From CADEDH01 sp041394285 (GTDB lineage Bacteria > Actinomycetota > Acidimicrobiia > Acidimicrobiales > SZUA-35): a DNA stretch of 64,000 bases. Of the stretch, positions 7,497 to 15,632 are shown one piece after another. Every line of letters starts with the position of its first letter. Position 1 is the stretch's first letter. Location of the stretch: positions 62,001 to 126,000 of the forward strand of contig JAWKIL010000002.1 of assembly GCA_041394285.1 (NCBI GenBank), given 5' to 3'. The translations under genes were made by a program, and so were the position numbers. Below the pieces are notes generated by a model. The model saw nothing but the letters and a program-made list of their open reading frames with translations, ran no database searches and was not told the origin of the DNA.

Positions 7497-8654
7497 GTGC
7501 CAGTTGTGGTGACATCAGCAGCCGAGCTCGATGCCGTGGTCCAGTCCGCTTCCGAAGCCGGTCGCTACGCCATCGACACCGAGTTCCACCGTGAACGAAC
7601 CTATTTCCCCCAGGTCGCCCTCATACAGATGGCGTGGGACGACGAGGTGGTGCTGATCGACCCCCTGGCGGTCGACCTGAAACCACTCGGCCAGGTGCTG
7701 GAGGGCCCCGGGCTCTGCGTGGTCCACGCCGGCGTCCAGGATCTCGAAGTGCTCGACCTGGCCACCGGAACGCTGCCCCAGCACCTGTTCGACACCCAGA
7801 TCGCCGCCGGCTTCCTCGGCCTGTCCAACGGCTCGCTCAAGGCCCTGTTGGACCGGTATCTCGACGTCAGCCTGCCCAAGGGCGACCGGCTGACCGACTG
7901 GCTGCGCCGGCCCCTCAGCGCCGATCAGCTCCGCTACGCCGCAGCCGATGTGGAGCACCTGCTCCGCCTGACCGACAAGCTGCAGGACGAGCTGCGGGGC
8001 CACGACCGCCTGGAGTGGGCCTTCGAGGAGTGCGCCCTGCTGCGCAACCGCCCCCGGAACCGCCGGGTGCCGGAAGAGGCGATCCTCCGCATCAAGGAGG
8101 CCCGCACCCTGCGGGGGGTCAGCTTCCGGGTGGCCACCGCCGTGGGGGCGTGGCGGGAGCGGCGGGCCGCCGAGGCCGACGTGCCGGTGCGCCAGATCCT
8201 GCCCGACCTGGCCATCGTGGCCATCGCCCAGCAGATGCCGTCCACCGTGGACGAGCTGACCAGCCTGCGGGGTGTCGAGCACCGTCACCTCCGACACGGC
8301 GCGGATCAGGAGATCCTCACGGCCGTCCAGGTCGGGATCCGGATGCCGGCGGAGGAGAACCGGGCGCCTCGCTCACCCGAGCTGCCCAAGCATCTCCGCC
8401 CCGTGGTCACCCTCGTGACGGCGTGGATCTCCCAGCTCGCCCGGGACCACGAGCTCGATCCGGCCCTACTGGCCACCCGGGCCGATATCGAGTCGCTCCT
8501 CAAGGGCGACACAGACTGCCGCCTCTACCACGGATGGCGCTCCGACATGGTGGGCACGCCGATCGCCCAGCTCGTGGCGGGCGACGCGGCGGTGGCCTTC
8601 GACGGCGACGGGCGCCTGGTGCTCGAGGCCCGGAGCCGTCAACCGCTGGTGTGA
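7497..8654 (+). CDS. rnd: Ribonuclease D (DEDD 3'-5' exonuclease with HRDC domain)
   Basis: 385 aa, close to typical RNase D (about 375). The DEDDy exonuclease motifs are visible: AIDTEFHRERTYFPQ (first Asp and Glu), VVHAGVQDLEVL (second Asp), and RYAAADVEHL (Tyr and last Asp). One or two HRDC-like helical regions follow (around LRGVSFRVATAVGAWRE and DHELDPALLATRADIESL). RNase D trims 3' ends of tRNA precursors and other RNAs. The frame is open further upstream through mobA, but GTG 7497 sits 7 nt after the TAGGCT box and starts right at the conserved domain. HRDC order fits helicase/RNase D C-termini. Confidence 0.92.
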   Translation: MPVVVTSAAELDAVVQSASEAGRYAIDTEFHRERTYFPQVALIQMAWDDEVVLIDPLAVDLKPLGQVLEGPGLCVVHAGVQDLEVLDLATGTLPQHLFDTQIAAGFLGLSNGSLKALLDRYLDVSLPKGDRLTDWLRRPLSADQLRYAAADVEHLLRLTDKLQDELRGHDRLEWAFEECALLRNRPRNRRVPEEAILRIKEARTLRGVSFRVATAVGAWRERRAAEADVPVRQILPDLAIVAIAQQMPSTVDELTSLRGVEHRHLRHGADQEILTAVQVGIRMPAEENRAPRSPELPKHLRPVVTLVTAWISQLARDHELDPALLATRADIESLLKGDTDCRLYHGWRSDMVGTPIAQLVAGDAAVAFDGDGRLVLEARSRQPLV

Positions 8655-8773
8655 CCAGGGCCGCCTGACCAGGGTACTGTGAGGCGACGGGAGGCCCCAC
8701 GGCCTTCCGACTCGGGGGCCCACACAAATGCGCCTACTTCGGCCACTATTCGCCAACTCAGCTCAAAAGCTTC

Positions 8774-8779
8774 TAGACT
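8774..8779 (+). promoter_or_regulatory. Putative -10 of the 55-aa protein gene
   Basis: TAGACT lies in an unusually A/T-rich patch (8730-8790). Transcription would begin near 8786, giving a leader of about 65 nt that contains a strong hairpin. The -35 is weak. Confidence 0.4.
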
Positions 8780-8794
8780 GTAAGTCTCACGCAC

Positions 8795-8826
8795 GCGCTG
8801 AGGACAGGTGGAACGGCCCTCAGCGC
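8795..8826 (+). promoter_or_regulatory. Leader hairpin before the 55-aa protein gene
   Basis: GCGCTGAGG (8795-8803) pairs perfectly with CCTCAGCGC (8818-8826) across a 14-nt loop. It lies between the putative transcription start and the Shine-Dalgarno CAGGAG (8839-8844), so it could control stability or translation. Confidence 0.5.
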
Positions 8827-8849
8827 CACCCATATTTCAGGAGTGTCCC

Positions 8850-9017
8850 ATGAAGAAGGGGCGTCATCGTCGGTACGAAGAAGCGCGAGCGCTGAAGCGC
8901 GCCTCGGACGGGGAGGACATCGAGTCACTGATCGATCGACTCGACGAAGACCCCTTCCACCTTCCGACCACTCCTGAGGCGAGCCGGATCAACGAGGAGA
9001 ACGAGCGGGTCGACTAG
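8850..9017 (+). CDS. Small highly charged protein, function unknown
   Basis: 55 aa: a basic start (MKKGRHRRYEEARALKRAS) followed by an acidic half (GEDIESLIDRLDEDPFHLP) and an Asn/Glu-rich tail. No membrane segment, Cys or known motif is visible. The CAGGAG ribosome site 6 nt before the ATG and the structured leader support a real gene. It is monocistronic: RNase D ends 195 bp upstream and a hairpin repeat follows the stop at once. I do not recognise it; the C-terminus does not end in a Pup-like GGQ/GGE. Confidence 0.65.
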   Translation: MKKGRHRRYEEARALKRASDGEDIESLIDRLDEDPFHLPTTPEASRINEENERVD

Positions 9018-9079
9018 GTGTCCTCTTCGGGGACGGCAGGCCCTCGGGTTGCTCAGCGCTTCGCCTACGACGAAGCGCC
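9018..9079 (+). repeat. Two-hairpin intergenic repeat, copy A
   Basis: First hairpin GTCCTCTTCGGGGAC, second GCTTCGCCTACGACGAAGC, joined by GGCAGGCCCTCGGGTTGCTC. About three quarters of positions match copy B at 42840-42897. It lies between convergent genes and its right part overlaps the last codons of the minus-strand gene at 9065; probably a bidirectional terminator. Confidence 0.75.
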
Positions 9080-9844
9080 CCGGCCACTCCGCTTGGTACC
9101 CACCGTCACCGGTGTGGGTTTGCGCCGCCCATTGGCCACCGGGGCCGTGGGCTGAGGGCTTCGGCCCGCCAGCTCGGCGGCCAATCGCTCATAGACGTCC
9201 TGGCCCACCAGCTCCACGAGTTCGTCGCGGGCGGTGATCCAGAGCGGCTCGGGGGCCGAGTAGGCTTCCTCCTCCTCGATGCACCACCAGTGGAAGTCGT
9301 CGCCCCCTGGCCCCCAGTCTCGGCGCTGCCATGCCCGCACGAGCACGGTCTGATGGCCGTAGTCGTCCTCGTGGACGTCGAGGCGGATCGGGACCTGCCA
9401 GCACACCGACGGCTTCCAGTCGATGGGGCGCTCACCCCGCCGCAGGGCCGCAGCGTGCAGGGCGCAACCGGCCCCGCCGTCGAAATCCCCCCGGTTGAGG
9501 AAGATGCAGGCACCGTCGGTGGTGCGGGTCATCCAGTCGCCCCCCTGGTGCTGCTTGAAGGGACCGCCTCTGGCCTTGGCCCGCCCGGCCAGCTGCCACT
9601 CGCCGGGCTCCAGCTCGGCCACCCGGGCCTCCACCTTGGCCCGGTCGTCGGCATCGACGAAATGGGCGCCGTGACTGCAGCACCCCACGGTGCCGGTGAG
9701 ATCGGGCTCGGGATCGATGGAGGGGCACCCCATCCCGTAGATGCACCGGTAGCGCGAGGTGAAGTACGCCAGGTCGAACAGCCACGTGGTCCCCTCCTCG
9801 TCGTGCAGGGAGAGCCAATCGTGGTTGTCGGCGGGAGGGAGCAC
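9065..9844 (-). CDS. Cysteine-rich protein, putative metal-cluster binder
   Basis: 259 aa, soluble. Several conserved-looking Cys lie in the N-terminal two thirds: RCIYGMGCPSID, GTVGCCSHGAHF, GACIFLNRGDF, GAGCALHAAA and PSVCWQVP. The arrangement resembles YkgJ/DUF3109-type Cys-cluster proteins, thought to bind zinc or an Fe-S cluster; the role is unknown. The C-terminus is basic and probably disordered, and overlaps the hairpin repeat. The start codon is GTG at 9844 with TAGCCT 6 nt upstream, a leaderless arrangement; the divergent gene's -10 overlaps this box. Confidence 0.7.
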   Translation of the reverse strand: MLPPADNHDWLSLHDEEGTTWLFDLAYFTSRYRCIYGMGCPSIDPEPDLTGTVGCCSHGAHFVDADDRAKVEARVAELEPGEWQLAGRAKARGGPFKQHQGGDWMTRTTDGACIFLNRGDFDGGAGCALHAAALRRGERPIDWKPSVCWQVPIRLDVHEDDYGHQTVLVRAWQRRDWGPGGDDFHWWCIEEEEAYSAPEPLWITARDELVELVGQDVYERLAAELAGRSPQPTAPVANGRRKPTPVTVGTKRSGRGASS

Positions 9845-9850
9845 CGGTGC

Positions 9851-9856
9851 AGGCTA
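9851..9856 (-). promoter_or_regulatory. Putative -10 for the Cys-rich gene (leaderless)
   Basis: TAGCCT on the minus strand, 6 nt before the GTG at 9844. It shares two base pairs with a divergent plus-strand box at 9855-9860. Confidence 0.5.
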
Positions 9857-9860
9857 CCGT
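9855..9860 (+). promoter_or_regulatory. Putative -10 for the 64-aa protein gene
   Basis: TACCGT on the plus strand, interlocked with the minus-strand TAGCCT. Predicted start near 9867 leaves a 30-nt leader with GGGAG before GTG 9898. Confidence 0.4.
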
Positions 9861-9897
9861 GCGACCTCAGCAACCGGGAAGGGAGACGGCACCAGCG

Positions 9898-10092
9898 GTG
9901 AGCACCCACAGCGACAGGATCGACGACATCCGGGGCCGGCTCGACGGGATCTCCGAGGAGCTGGCCGAGCTGGCCATCGACGTGCTGCGTGAGGCCATCG
10001 ACGAGGGCGCGGCCAAGCGCCCGGCCGAGGAACGCCAGCTCACCCAGGCGCGCCGGGCGGTGGAGAAGGCGGCTCGCCTGCTCGACCGCTGA
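9898..10092 (+). CDS. Small helical protein, function unknown
   Basis: 64 aa from the GTG at 9898 (81 aa if the ATG at 9847 is used). Nearly all of it is predicted helical and charged: DRIDDIRGRLDGISEELAE, then AKRPAEERQLTQARRAVEKA, suggesting a coiled coil or helical hairpin. GTG is preferred because 9847 would lie within the overlapping divergent promoters. Its last 53 bp overlap the end of the opposing LOG-family gene. I do not recognise a family. Confidence 0.6.
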   Translation: MSTHSDRIDDIRGRLDGISEELAELAIDVLREAIDEGAAKRPAEERQLTQARRAVEKAARLLDR

Positions 10093-11221
10093 CATCGCCC
10101 GGGCCGACGGGGGATGGCCCCGTGGGCACGTCGGGGGCCACGTCGTGCAGCAGGCCCCGGGCCGCCCCGGCCCCGGCCCGACCGCCGACGGCGTTGATGC
10201 GATGGATGAGCTGCACCAGGCGGCCGAAGGACCGGTCGTTGAAACGCAGGGCGAGGCGGGGCAGGTCGACGTTGTCGCCATCGCGCTGCTCGGCCGCGGT
10301 GGCCTCCGCCCGCTCGATCCCACCGCTCACCACGAGGTCGGCGAACTCGCGGTTCAGCTCGTCCAGGGCGTCGTCGGACAGGGCCGAGCGGAGACGGAGG
10401 ATCAGGCGCCGGCCGACGAAGCGCAGCGAGTGATAGCACGAGTAAAAGGCGCAGAGGTACTCGGCTGCCTCCTCGGCGCTGTGGGTGTGCAGGAACAGGT
10501 CGAGGTCGGCCGGGTTGATCATGCCCGCCGCCAGCAGCTCGGCCTCGATGAAGGCCCGCCAGCGCCGCCAGTAGGTGGACCCCGGATGGTCGATGAGCAC
10601 GATCGGCACCGGGTAGCTCTTGCCCGTCTGCACCAGGGTGAGCAGCTCGAACGCCTCGTCGAGGGTGCCGTAGCCACCAGGGAACACGGCGAAGGCGTCG
10701 GTCTCCTTCATGAAGGTCAGCTTGCGGGTGAAGAAGTACTTGAACGTCGCCAGCTTGGCGTCGTCGGCGATGATGGCCGCCGCCTGCTGTTCGAAGGGGA
10801 GCTGGATGTTGACCCCGAAGGCCCGTTCCACCCCGATGCCCTCCATGCCGGCGGTCATGATCCCGGGCCCGGCGCCGGTGATGGCCATCCAGTTGCGGGC
10901 GGCCATCCGGCGGCCGAGGTCCACCGCCAGCTCGTAGTCGGGGTGGCCCGGCGGGAGGCGGGCCGATCCGAAGATCGTCACCTTGGCGGCGTCGGCCCAG
11001 GGGGCGAACACCTCCCAGGCGTTGAGCATCTCCACCATCGTCTGGCTGGCGATCTTGAGCTCCAGGCGGCCGATGTTGGCCTTGTCCATCTCCAGCGCCG
11101 TGATCAGCAGCGACCGGATCAGGTCGTCGTTGTCGTTGTTCCCGTGGGCGGTCAGCAACTCCTCGAGCACGGTGTCGACCTTGGGGTCGCCGGTGGTCGG
11201 TCGCGGCCGGGGTATGGCCAT
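10040..11221 (-). CDS. LOG-family (TIGR00730-like) Rossmann-fold protein
   Basis: 393 aa. The core has KVTIFGSARLPPGHP, ITGAGPGIMTAGMEG and the diagnostic VFPGGYGTLDEAFELL, the PGGxGTxxE motif of LOG-family phosphoribohydrolases and lysine-decarboxylase-like proteins. Classical members release cytokinin bases or hydrolyse nucleotide N-glycosidic bonds, but this long form has an added N-terminal segment and a C-terminal helical extension, and its substrate is unknown. A ribosome site (GAGGTG) lies 5 nt before the ATG. The final Gly/Pro/Ala-rich codons overlap the convergent small gene. Confidence 0.85.
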   Translation of the reverse strand: MAIPRPRPTTGDPKVDTVLEELLTAHGNNDNDDLIRSLLITALEMDKANIGRLELKIASQTMVEMLNAWEVFAPWADAAKVTIFGSARLPPGHPDYELAVDLGRRMAARNWMAITGAGPGIMTAGMEGIGVERAFGVNIQLPFEQQAAAIIADDAKLATFKYFFTRKLTFMKETDAFAVFPGGYGTLDEAFELLTLVQTGKSYPVPIVLIDHPGSTYWRRWRAFIEAELLAAGMINPADLDLFLHTHSAEEAAEYLCAFYSCYHSLRFVGRRLILRLRSALSDDALDELNREFADLVVSGGIERAEATAAEQRDGDNVDLPRLALRFNDRSFGRLVQLIHRINAVGGRAGAGAARGLLHDVAPDVPTGPSPVGPGDVSGRAGEPPSPPPGAPG

Positions 11222-11270
11222 CGGGTCACCTCGTCGTGACGGGAAGCGAGCGGGCCGGGCCCGCCGGGGG

Positions 11271-13673
11271 TCACACCCCGGCCGGCTCGTCCACCCGACC
11301 GTACAGGGTGGTGCGCTGTACCAGGCGCCGACCCAGCGGCTCCACCAGGGCCCGGAAGTCGTCGGCCGTCACCCCGATGCCGTGAGTGGCCCCGGCGGCC
11401 CGGGAGATGTTCTCGTCCATCAGGGTCCCGCCCACGTCGTTGCAGCCGGCCTGGAGCAATTGGCGCACGCTGTCGAAGCCGATCTTGACCCACCCCGACT
11501 GGATGTGGTCGATGTAGCCCCGGTAGGCGATGCGGGCCACGGCGTGGATCAGGAGGTTCTCCCGGAACGTGGGCCCCCGGCGGGCCTTGCGCTGGAGGTA
11601 GATGGGGGAGGCCATGTGGACGAACGGCAGGCCGACGAACTCGGTGAAGCCGCCGGTCTCGGCCTGGAGGGCCCGGGTGACGAGGAGGTGGCGGACCCAG
11701 CTCTCGGGGTGCTCGACCGAGCCGAACATCATGGTCACGTTCGACCGGAGCCCCACCTGGTGGGCAGTGCGGTGGGCCTCCAGCCACTCCTCGGTGCTGA
11801 CCTTGTCGGGGCACAGGATCTCCCGCACGGGGTCGTCGAGGATCTCCGCCGCCGTCCCCGGCAGCGATCGCAGCCCGGCGTCCATGCACCGCTTCAGGTA
11901 GTCGGCCAGGGGCTCGCCCAGTCGCTTGGCCCCCTCGGTCACCTCCAGGGCGGTGAAGCCGTGGATGTGCATGTCGGGGGCGACCTCCTTCACCGCCCGG
12001 CACACGTCGATGTAGTAGTCGCCGTCGAAGTCGGGATGGATGCCGCCCTGCAGGCAGACCTCGGTGGCCCCCAACTCGGCCGCCTCCACCACCCGGCCCT
12101 GCATCTCCTCCAGCGTGAGCAGATAGGGCTTACCCCGCAGGTTGAGGCTGAGCGGTCCCTTGGAGAACCCGCAGAACCGGCACTTGAAGGTACAGACGTT
12201 GGTGTAGTTGATGTTGCGGTTGACCACGTAGGTCACGTCGTCGCCCACCGTCTGGCGCCGGAGCTCGTCGGCCAGTTGGGCCACCGCCGCCACCTCCGGC
12301 CCCCGGGCCCGGACCAGGGCCAGCAGCTCGTCGAACCCGGGTTCCTCACCGGCCCGCACGCCGGCCAGCACCTCGCCCACGGGCCCGGCGACCGTCACCG
12401 GCTCGGCTGCGATCAGATCGACCGGGGTGACGGGGGCGCCCGAGTACCACTGGGTGGAGCGCTCGCCGATCAGGCGAACCTCGGCCCCGTCGTCGGCCTG
12501 GCCCACCAGCTCGGCCTTCTCGGGGAACACGGCACCGGGATCGTCGCGGGCCAGGCCGTCGGCATCGGACCGGTCCATGACCGGGAAGTGGAGCCCGGGG
12601 TCGAGCCAGCGATCGGGGTCCTTGGCGAAGTCGGGATGGATCGTGAGCCGGGGAGCGAGGGCGAAGCCCCGGGCCTCGGTCACTTCCCGCAGCCGGTCGA
12701 GCGAGGGCCAGGGCCGTTCCGGGTTCACGAAGTCGGCCGTCACCGGCGACACCCCGCCCCAGTCGTCGATGCCGGCGTCGAGCAGGACGCCGAAGTCGTC
12801 GCTGAGGTTCGGCGGGGCCTGGAGGTGCACGTCGGCCGGCAGGATCAATCGGGCCAGGGCGATGGCCCGGAGGTAGGCCTCCTCCGGGCAGGGCTCCGAG
12901 CGCCACATGGCCGTGCCCGGCTTGGGCAGGAAGTTCTGGACGATCACTTCCTGCACATGGCCGTGGCGGCGGTGGGAGGCGGCGATGGCCTCGAGGGCCT
13001 CCACCCGGTCGGCCTCGGTCTCGCCGATGCCCACCAGGATGCCGGTGGTGAACGGGATGGCCAGCTCGCCCGCCGTTTCCAGGGTGGCGAGGCGCCGCTC
13101 GGGTGTCTTGTCGGGGGCGTTGCGGTGGCAGTCGAGGTCGGCCCGGAGGGTTTCCACCATCATGCCCTGGCTGGGCGACACCGCCCGCAGGGCGGCCAGC
13201 TCGTCGGCGTACAGCGCGCCGGCGTTGGCGTGCGGCAGCAGCCCGGTCTCGTCGAGGACCCGGCGGGCCACGGCCACCAGGTAGTCGACGGTGGAGGCGT
13301 AGCCGTTGGCCTCCAGCCACTGGGCCGCCGCCGGGTAGCGCAGCTCGGGCCGCTCACCCAGGGTGAACAGCGCCTCGTGACAGCCGGCCCGGGCCCCTTG
13401 GCGGGCGATCTTGAGCACCTCGGCCATCGTGAGGAAGGGGCTGTCGAGCCGGGCCGGTGGTTGGGCGAAGGTGCAGTACCCGCACTGGTCGCGGCACAGC
13501 ATCGTCAGAGGGATGAAGACCTTGGGGGAGTAGGTGACCCGCGTGCCGAACGCCGCCGAGCGGGCCTCGGCCGCCCGGGCCAGGAGCTCGGCGGTGGGCA
13601 GGGCGGCCAGCGCCGCACCGGCCTCCAGGGTGCCGGCGGGTGCGGGGCCGGCGTGGGGGGTAGCGGGGGTCAA
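11271..13673 (-). CDS. fbiC: Bifunctional FO synthase (fused CofG and CofH)
   Basis: 800-aa radical SAM fusion. The N-terminal CofG half has CRDQCGYC (Cys 60, 64, 67); the CofH half has CTFKCRFCGF at about residue 492-500 and ends with a methoxy-mycolic-type C-terminal fold. Each half binds a 4Fe-4S cluster and S-adenosylmethionine; together they join tyrosine to 5-amino-6-ribitylamino-uracil to make FO, the deazaflavin chromophore of coenzyme F420. Fusion of the two halves is typical of actinobacteria. Start is TTG 13673, overlapping the HxlR stop (TTGA). The LLM oxidoreductase at 41868 would be an F420 user. Confidence 0.96.
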   Translation of the reverse strand: MTPATPHAGPAPAGTLEAGAALAALPTAELLARAAEARSAAFGTRVTYSPKVFIPLTMLCRDQCGYCTFAQPPARLDSPFLTMAEVLKIARQGARAGCHEALFTLGERPELRYPAAAQWLEANGYASTVDYLVAVARRVLDETGLLPHANAGALYADELAALRAVSPSQGMMVETLRADLDCHRNAPDKTPERRLATLETAGELAIPFTTGILVGIGETEADRVEALEAIAASHRRHGHVQEVIVQNFLPKPGTAMWRSEPCPEEAYLRAIALARLILPADVHLQAPPNLSDDFGVLLDAGIDDWGGVSPVTADFVNPERPWPSLDRLREVTEARGFALAPRLTIHPDFAKDPDRWLDPGLHFPVMDRSDADGLARDDPGAVFPEKAELVGQADDGAEVRLIGERSTQWYSGAPVTPVDLIAAEPVTVAGPVGEVLAGVRAGEEPGFDELLALVRARGPEVAAVAQLADELRRQTVGDDVTYVVNRNINYTNVCTFKCRFCGFSKGPLSLNLRGKPYLLTLEEMQGRVVEAAELGATEVCLQGGIHPDFDGDYYIDVCRAVKEVAPDMHIHGFTALEVTEGAKRLGEPLADYLKRCMDAGLRSLPGTAAEILDDPVREILCPDKVSTEEWLEAHRTAHQVGLRSNVTMMFGSVEHPESWVRHLLVTRALQAETGGFTEFVGLPFVHMASPIYLQRKARRGPTFRENLLIHAVARIAYRGYIDHIQSGWVKIGFDSVRQLLQAGCNDVGGTLMDENISRAAGATHGIGVTADDFRALVEPLGRRLVQRTTLYGRVDEPAGV

Positions 13674-14164
13674 ACTGGGCTCCTTCCGGGCCCGGGACGA
13701 CTTCGGATCCTCCCGGGGTTGACGGTTTCATCACAGTGCGGGCACCGGACGACCTGCTCCAGCGGCGTACCGCAGGTGTCGTGCACGAGGATCGTGGGCA
13801 CGCCCTCGTCGGCGTACCAGCGGTCACCCCAGCCCATCAGGGCGATCAGGGCGGTGGACAGGTCGGCCCCCTTGGCCGTGAGGCGGTACTCGCAGCGCAC
13901 CGGCCGGGACTGGTACGGGACCCGCTCCAGAACGCCGTGGTCCACCAGGCGGGACAACCGGTCGGCCAGGAGGTTCCGGGCGATGCCCAGGTCGGCCTGG
14001 AGCTGGGCGAAGCGCCGTACGCCCCGGAACACGTCACGCAGGATCAGCACCGTCCACCGGTCGCCGACCACCTCCAGGGTGGCGGCGATGGAGCACGAGG
14101 CAGCGCCGGGAGCAGCCGCCGCGGCGGGGCCGCCGGAACTGGGAGGGTGCTCGGTGTCCACCAT
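13670..14164 (-). CDS. HxlR-family transcriptional regulator
   Basis: 164 aa. After a Ser/Ala-rich lead, CSIAATLEVVGDRWTVLILRD, FAQLQADLGIARNLLADRL and VRCEYRLTAKGADL trace the winged helix of the HxlR family, including the N-terminal Cys that many members use for redox or aldehyde sensing. A C-terminal tail has CPHC plus another Cys, a possible metal site beyond the usual family length of about 120. It is the first gene of a pair with fbiC (stop/start overlap), so it likely controls F420 precursor synthesis and itself. Leaderless start is suggested by TAGGGT 9 nt upstream. Confidence 0.88.
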   Translation of the reverse strand: MVDTEHPPSSGGPAAAAAPGAASCSIAATLEVVGDRWTVLILRDVFRGVRRFAQLQADLGIARNLLADRLSRLVDHGVLERVPYQSRPVRCEYRLTAKGADLSTALIALMGWGDRWYADEGVPTILVHDTCGTPLEQVVRCPHCDETVNPGRIRSRPGPGRSPV

Positions 14165-14173
14165 GGCGGCGTA

Positions 14174-14179
14174 ACCCTA
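14174..14179 (-). promoter_or_regulatory. Putative -10 for HxlR-fbiC operon (leaderless)
   Basis: TAGGGT on the minus strand, 9 nt before the ATG at 14164. Confidence 0.45.
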
Positions 14180-14186
14180 GGGGAGT

Positions 14187-14205
14187 CGGTTTCGATTTGC
14201 AACCG
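14187..14205. promoter_or_regulatory. Possible HxlR operator
   Basis: CGGTT and AACCG form 5-bp inverted arms around an A/T-rich 9-nt centre, just upstream of the HxlR -10. Placement fits autoregulation; the sequence is too short to be certain. Confidence 0.3.
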
Positions 14206-14256
14206 GCTCGGAACCTGCGGCGCCGCGACTGGACCGACACATTCGTCACACGTCCG

Positions 14257-14262
14257 TAAGGT
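14257..14262 (+). promoter_or_regulatory. Putative -10 for the CBM surface protein
   Basis: TAAGGT, predicted start near 14270, leaving a roughly 40-nt leader containing GAGGAGA before ATG 14310. Confidence 0.4.
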
Positions 14263-14309
14263 GATCGACCCACCGGATTCGGCCTCGACGAGAGGAGACG
14301 GCCACCGCG

Positions 14310-15620
14310 ATGCAGCTATCCTCACCCCCGATGAGCAACGGAGACGATCAGCCGCAAGGCGGCTTCGACCGGTTCCCGCGCTTTTCGGCGGGGGTTGGGA
14401 GCGGCTCCTTGTTCGACGAGCCACAACACCGTGTCCCAACTGTTCCCCCGGCGTCGGGGTCGGTCTTCGAAGACCCCACGATCCCGGTCGACCGGTCCGC
14501 GTACCTGGTCTCGGAGCCCACCAGGAGCCGGATCCTGGAGCCGGAAGCCTGGGTCGACGAGTCCGACCCGTTCCCCTACGGCCCGTCCGCCGCCTACGAC
14601 CGGCCGATGGCCCGGTCCGAGCTGTTCGCCGAGCGCCACGCCCCGCCCTTCGCCCCGGCCGGCCCTCACCGGGAGGCCGACGTGCCGCCCCTCGAGCGGC
14701 TGCTGGAAGGCGCCTACCGGTGGCGCAGCCTCCTCGGTCTCGGCCTGGCCGCGCTGATGACCGTCGCCATCGTCGTCGCCTACCGTGGCGCCAGCGGCAA
14801 CGAGACGGCCGACGTGGCGGTGGCCGACGGCCAGACCGGCGCCGCCTTCGGCGACACCACGGCCCCGAGCACGGTCGCCCTGTCCGGTTCCCTGCCGGGG
14901 GCCGACCAGCAGGTGGGCAGCTCGGTGGGCGAGGTGGCCTCCACCACCCAGTTCCCGGCAGGCCCGTCGCAGACCTCGGCCCCGGCCACGGTCCGGTCCA
15001 CCACGTCCACCACCGCACGCACCACCTCCTCCACGGCAGCCGGGGAAACCAGCGCCACCACCGCCCCGTCGTCGACGGCATCGAGCGCGCCGGCATCGTC
15101 GAGCGCGTCCAGCTCGAGCACCTCGAGCTCGACCACACCCGGCCCGTCGAGCACCCCGACGTCCCAGCCCACGTCGTCCACCAGCGGCTCAACCGGGAGC
15201 AGCACGGCCACCAGCCGCAACACCACGGCGAAGCTGGAGGCGGAGAGCGGCTCCCTGCTGGGCGGCGCCCAGGTGGCCAGCGACCATGAGGGCTACACCG
15301 GCTCCGGCTTCGTCAGCGACATCGTCGCTCCCGGCCGGGGCGTCACCGTGACGGCCAAGGACATGGCAGCCGGAACCACCACCGTGCGGATCCGCTACGC
15401 CGCCGGCAACACCGCGCTGGCCAGCCCCCGCCGCCTGACCCTTCGGGTGAACGGGATCGAGGTCAGGGGTGGCGTCACCATGGCCAACACCGCCAGCTGG
15501 ACCGACTGGAAGACCGTGTCGGTGGAGATCGACCTCAAAGACGGCGACAACACCCTCACGCTCATCCTGGACAACGGCGACAACGGCGTCGTCAACATCG
15601 ACTCGTTCGACATCGGCTGA
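14310..15620 (+). CDS. Membrane-anchored surface protein with Ser/Thr-rich stalk and CBM6/35-like module
   Basis: 436 aa in four parts: a cytoplasmic acidic/Pro-rich N-terminus (1-140), one membrane helix (about 146-163, LLGLGLAALMTVAIVVAY), a long Ser/Thr/Pro-rich stalk (about 180-310), and a C-terminal beta-sandwich of about 130 residues with AESGSLLGG, GYTGSGFVS, VRIRYAAGN, LTLRVNG, DWKTVSVEIDL and NIDSFDIG. The last fits a CBM6/CBM35-type carbohydrate-binding module. It probably holds a sugar-binding head outside the membrane; no catalytic domain is attached. ATG 14331 is an alternative start; 14310 has GAGGAGA before it. Confidence 0.82.
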   Translation: MQLSSPPMSNGDDQPQGGFDRFPRFSAGVGSGSLFDEPQHRVPTVPPASGSVFEDPTIPVDRSAYLVSEPTRSRILEPEAWVDESDPFPYGPSAAYDRPMARSELFAERHAPPFAPAGPHREADVPPLERLLEGAYRWRSLLGLGLAALMTVAIVVAYRGASGNETADVAVADGQTGAAFGDTTAPSTVALSGSLPGADQQVGSSVGEVASTTQFPAGPSQTSAPATVRSTTSTTARTTSSTAAGETSATTAPSSTASSAPASSSASSSSTSSSTTPGPSSTPTSQPTSSTSGSTGSSTATSRNTTAKLEAESGSLLGGAQVASDHEGYTGSGFVSDIVAPGRGVTVTAKDMAAGTTTVRIRYAAGNTALASPRRLTLRVNGIEVRGGVTMANTASWTDWKTVSVEIDLKDGDNTLTLILDNGDNGVVNIDSFDIG

Positions 15621-15632
15621 GCGGGAGCCCGG

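Noticed and set aside
8850..9017. Pup, the prokaryotic ubiquitin-like protein
   Set aside because: Size is similar and it is acidic in part, but it lacks the C-terminal GGQ/GGE and no proteasome genes are near.
10983..14174. 1063-codon plus-strand frame opposite fbiC and HxlR
   Set aside because: Low-complexity Gly/Arg/His translation, exact antisense of a clear FO synthase; a high-GC shadow.
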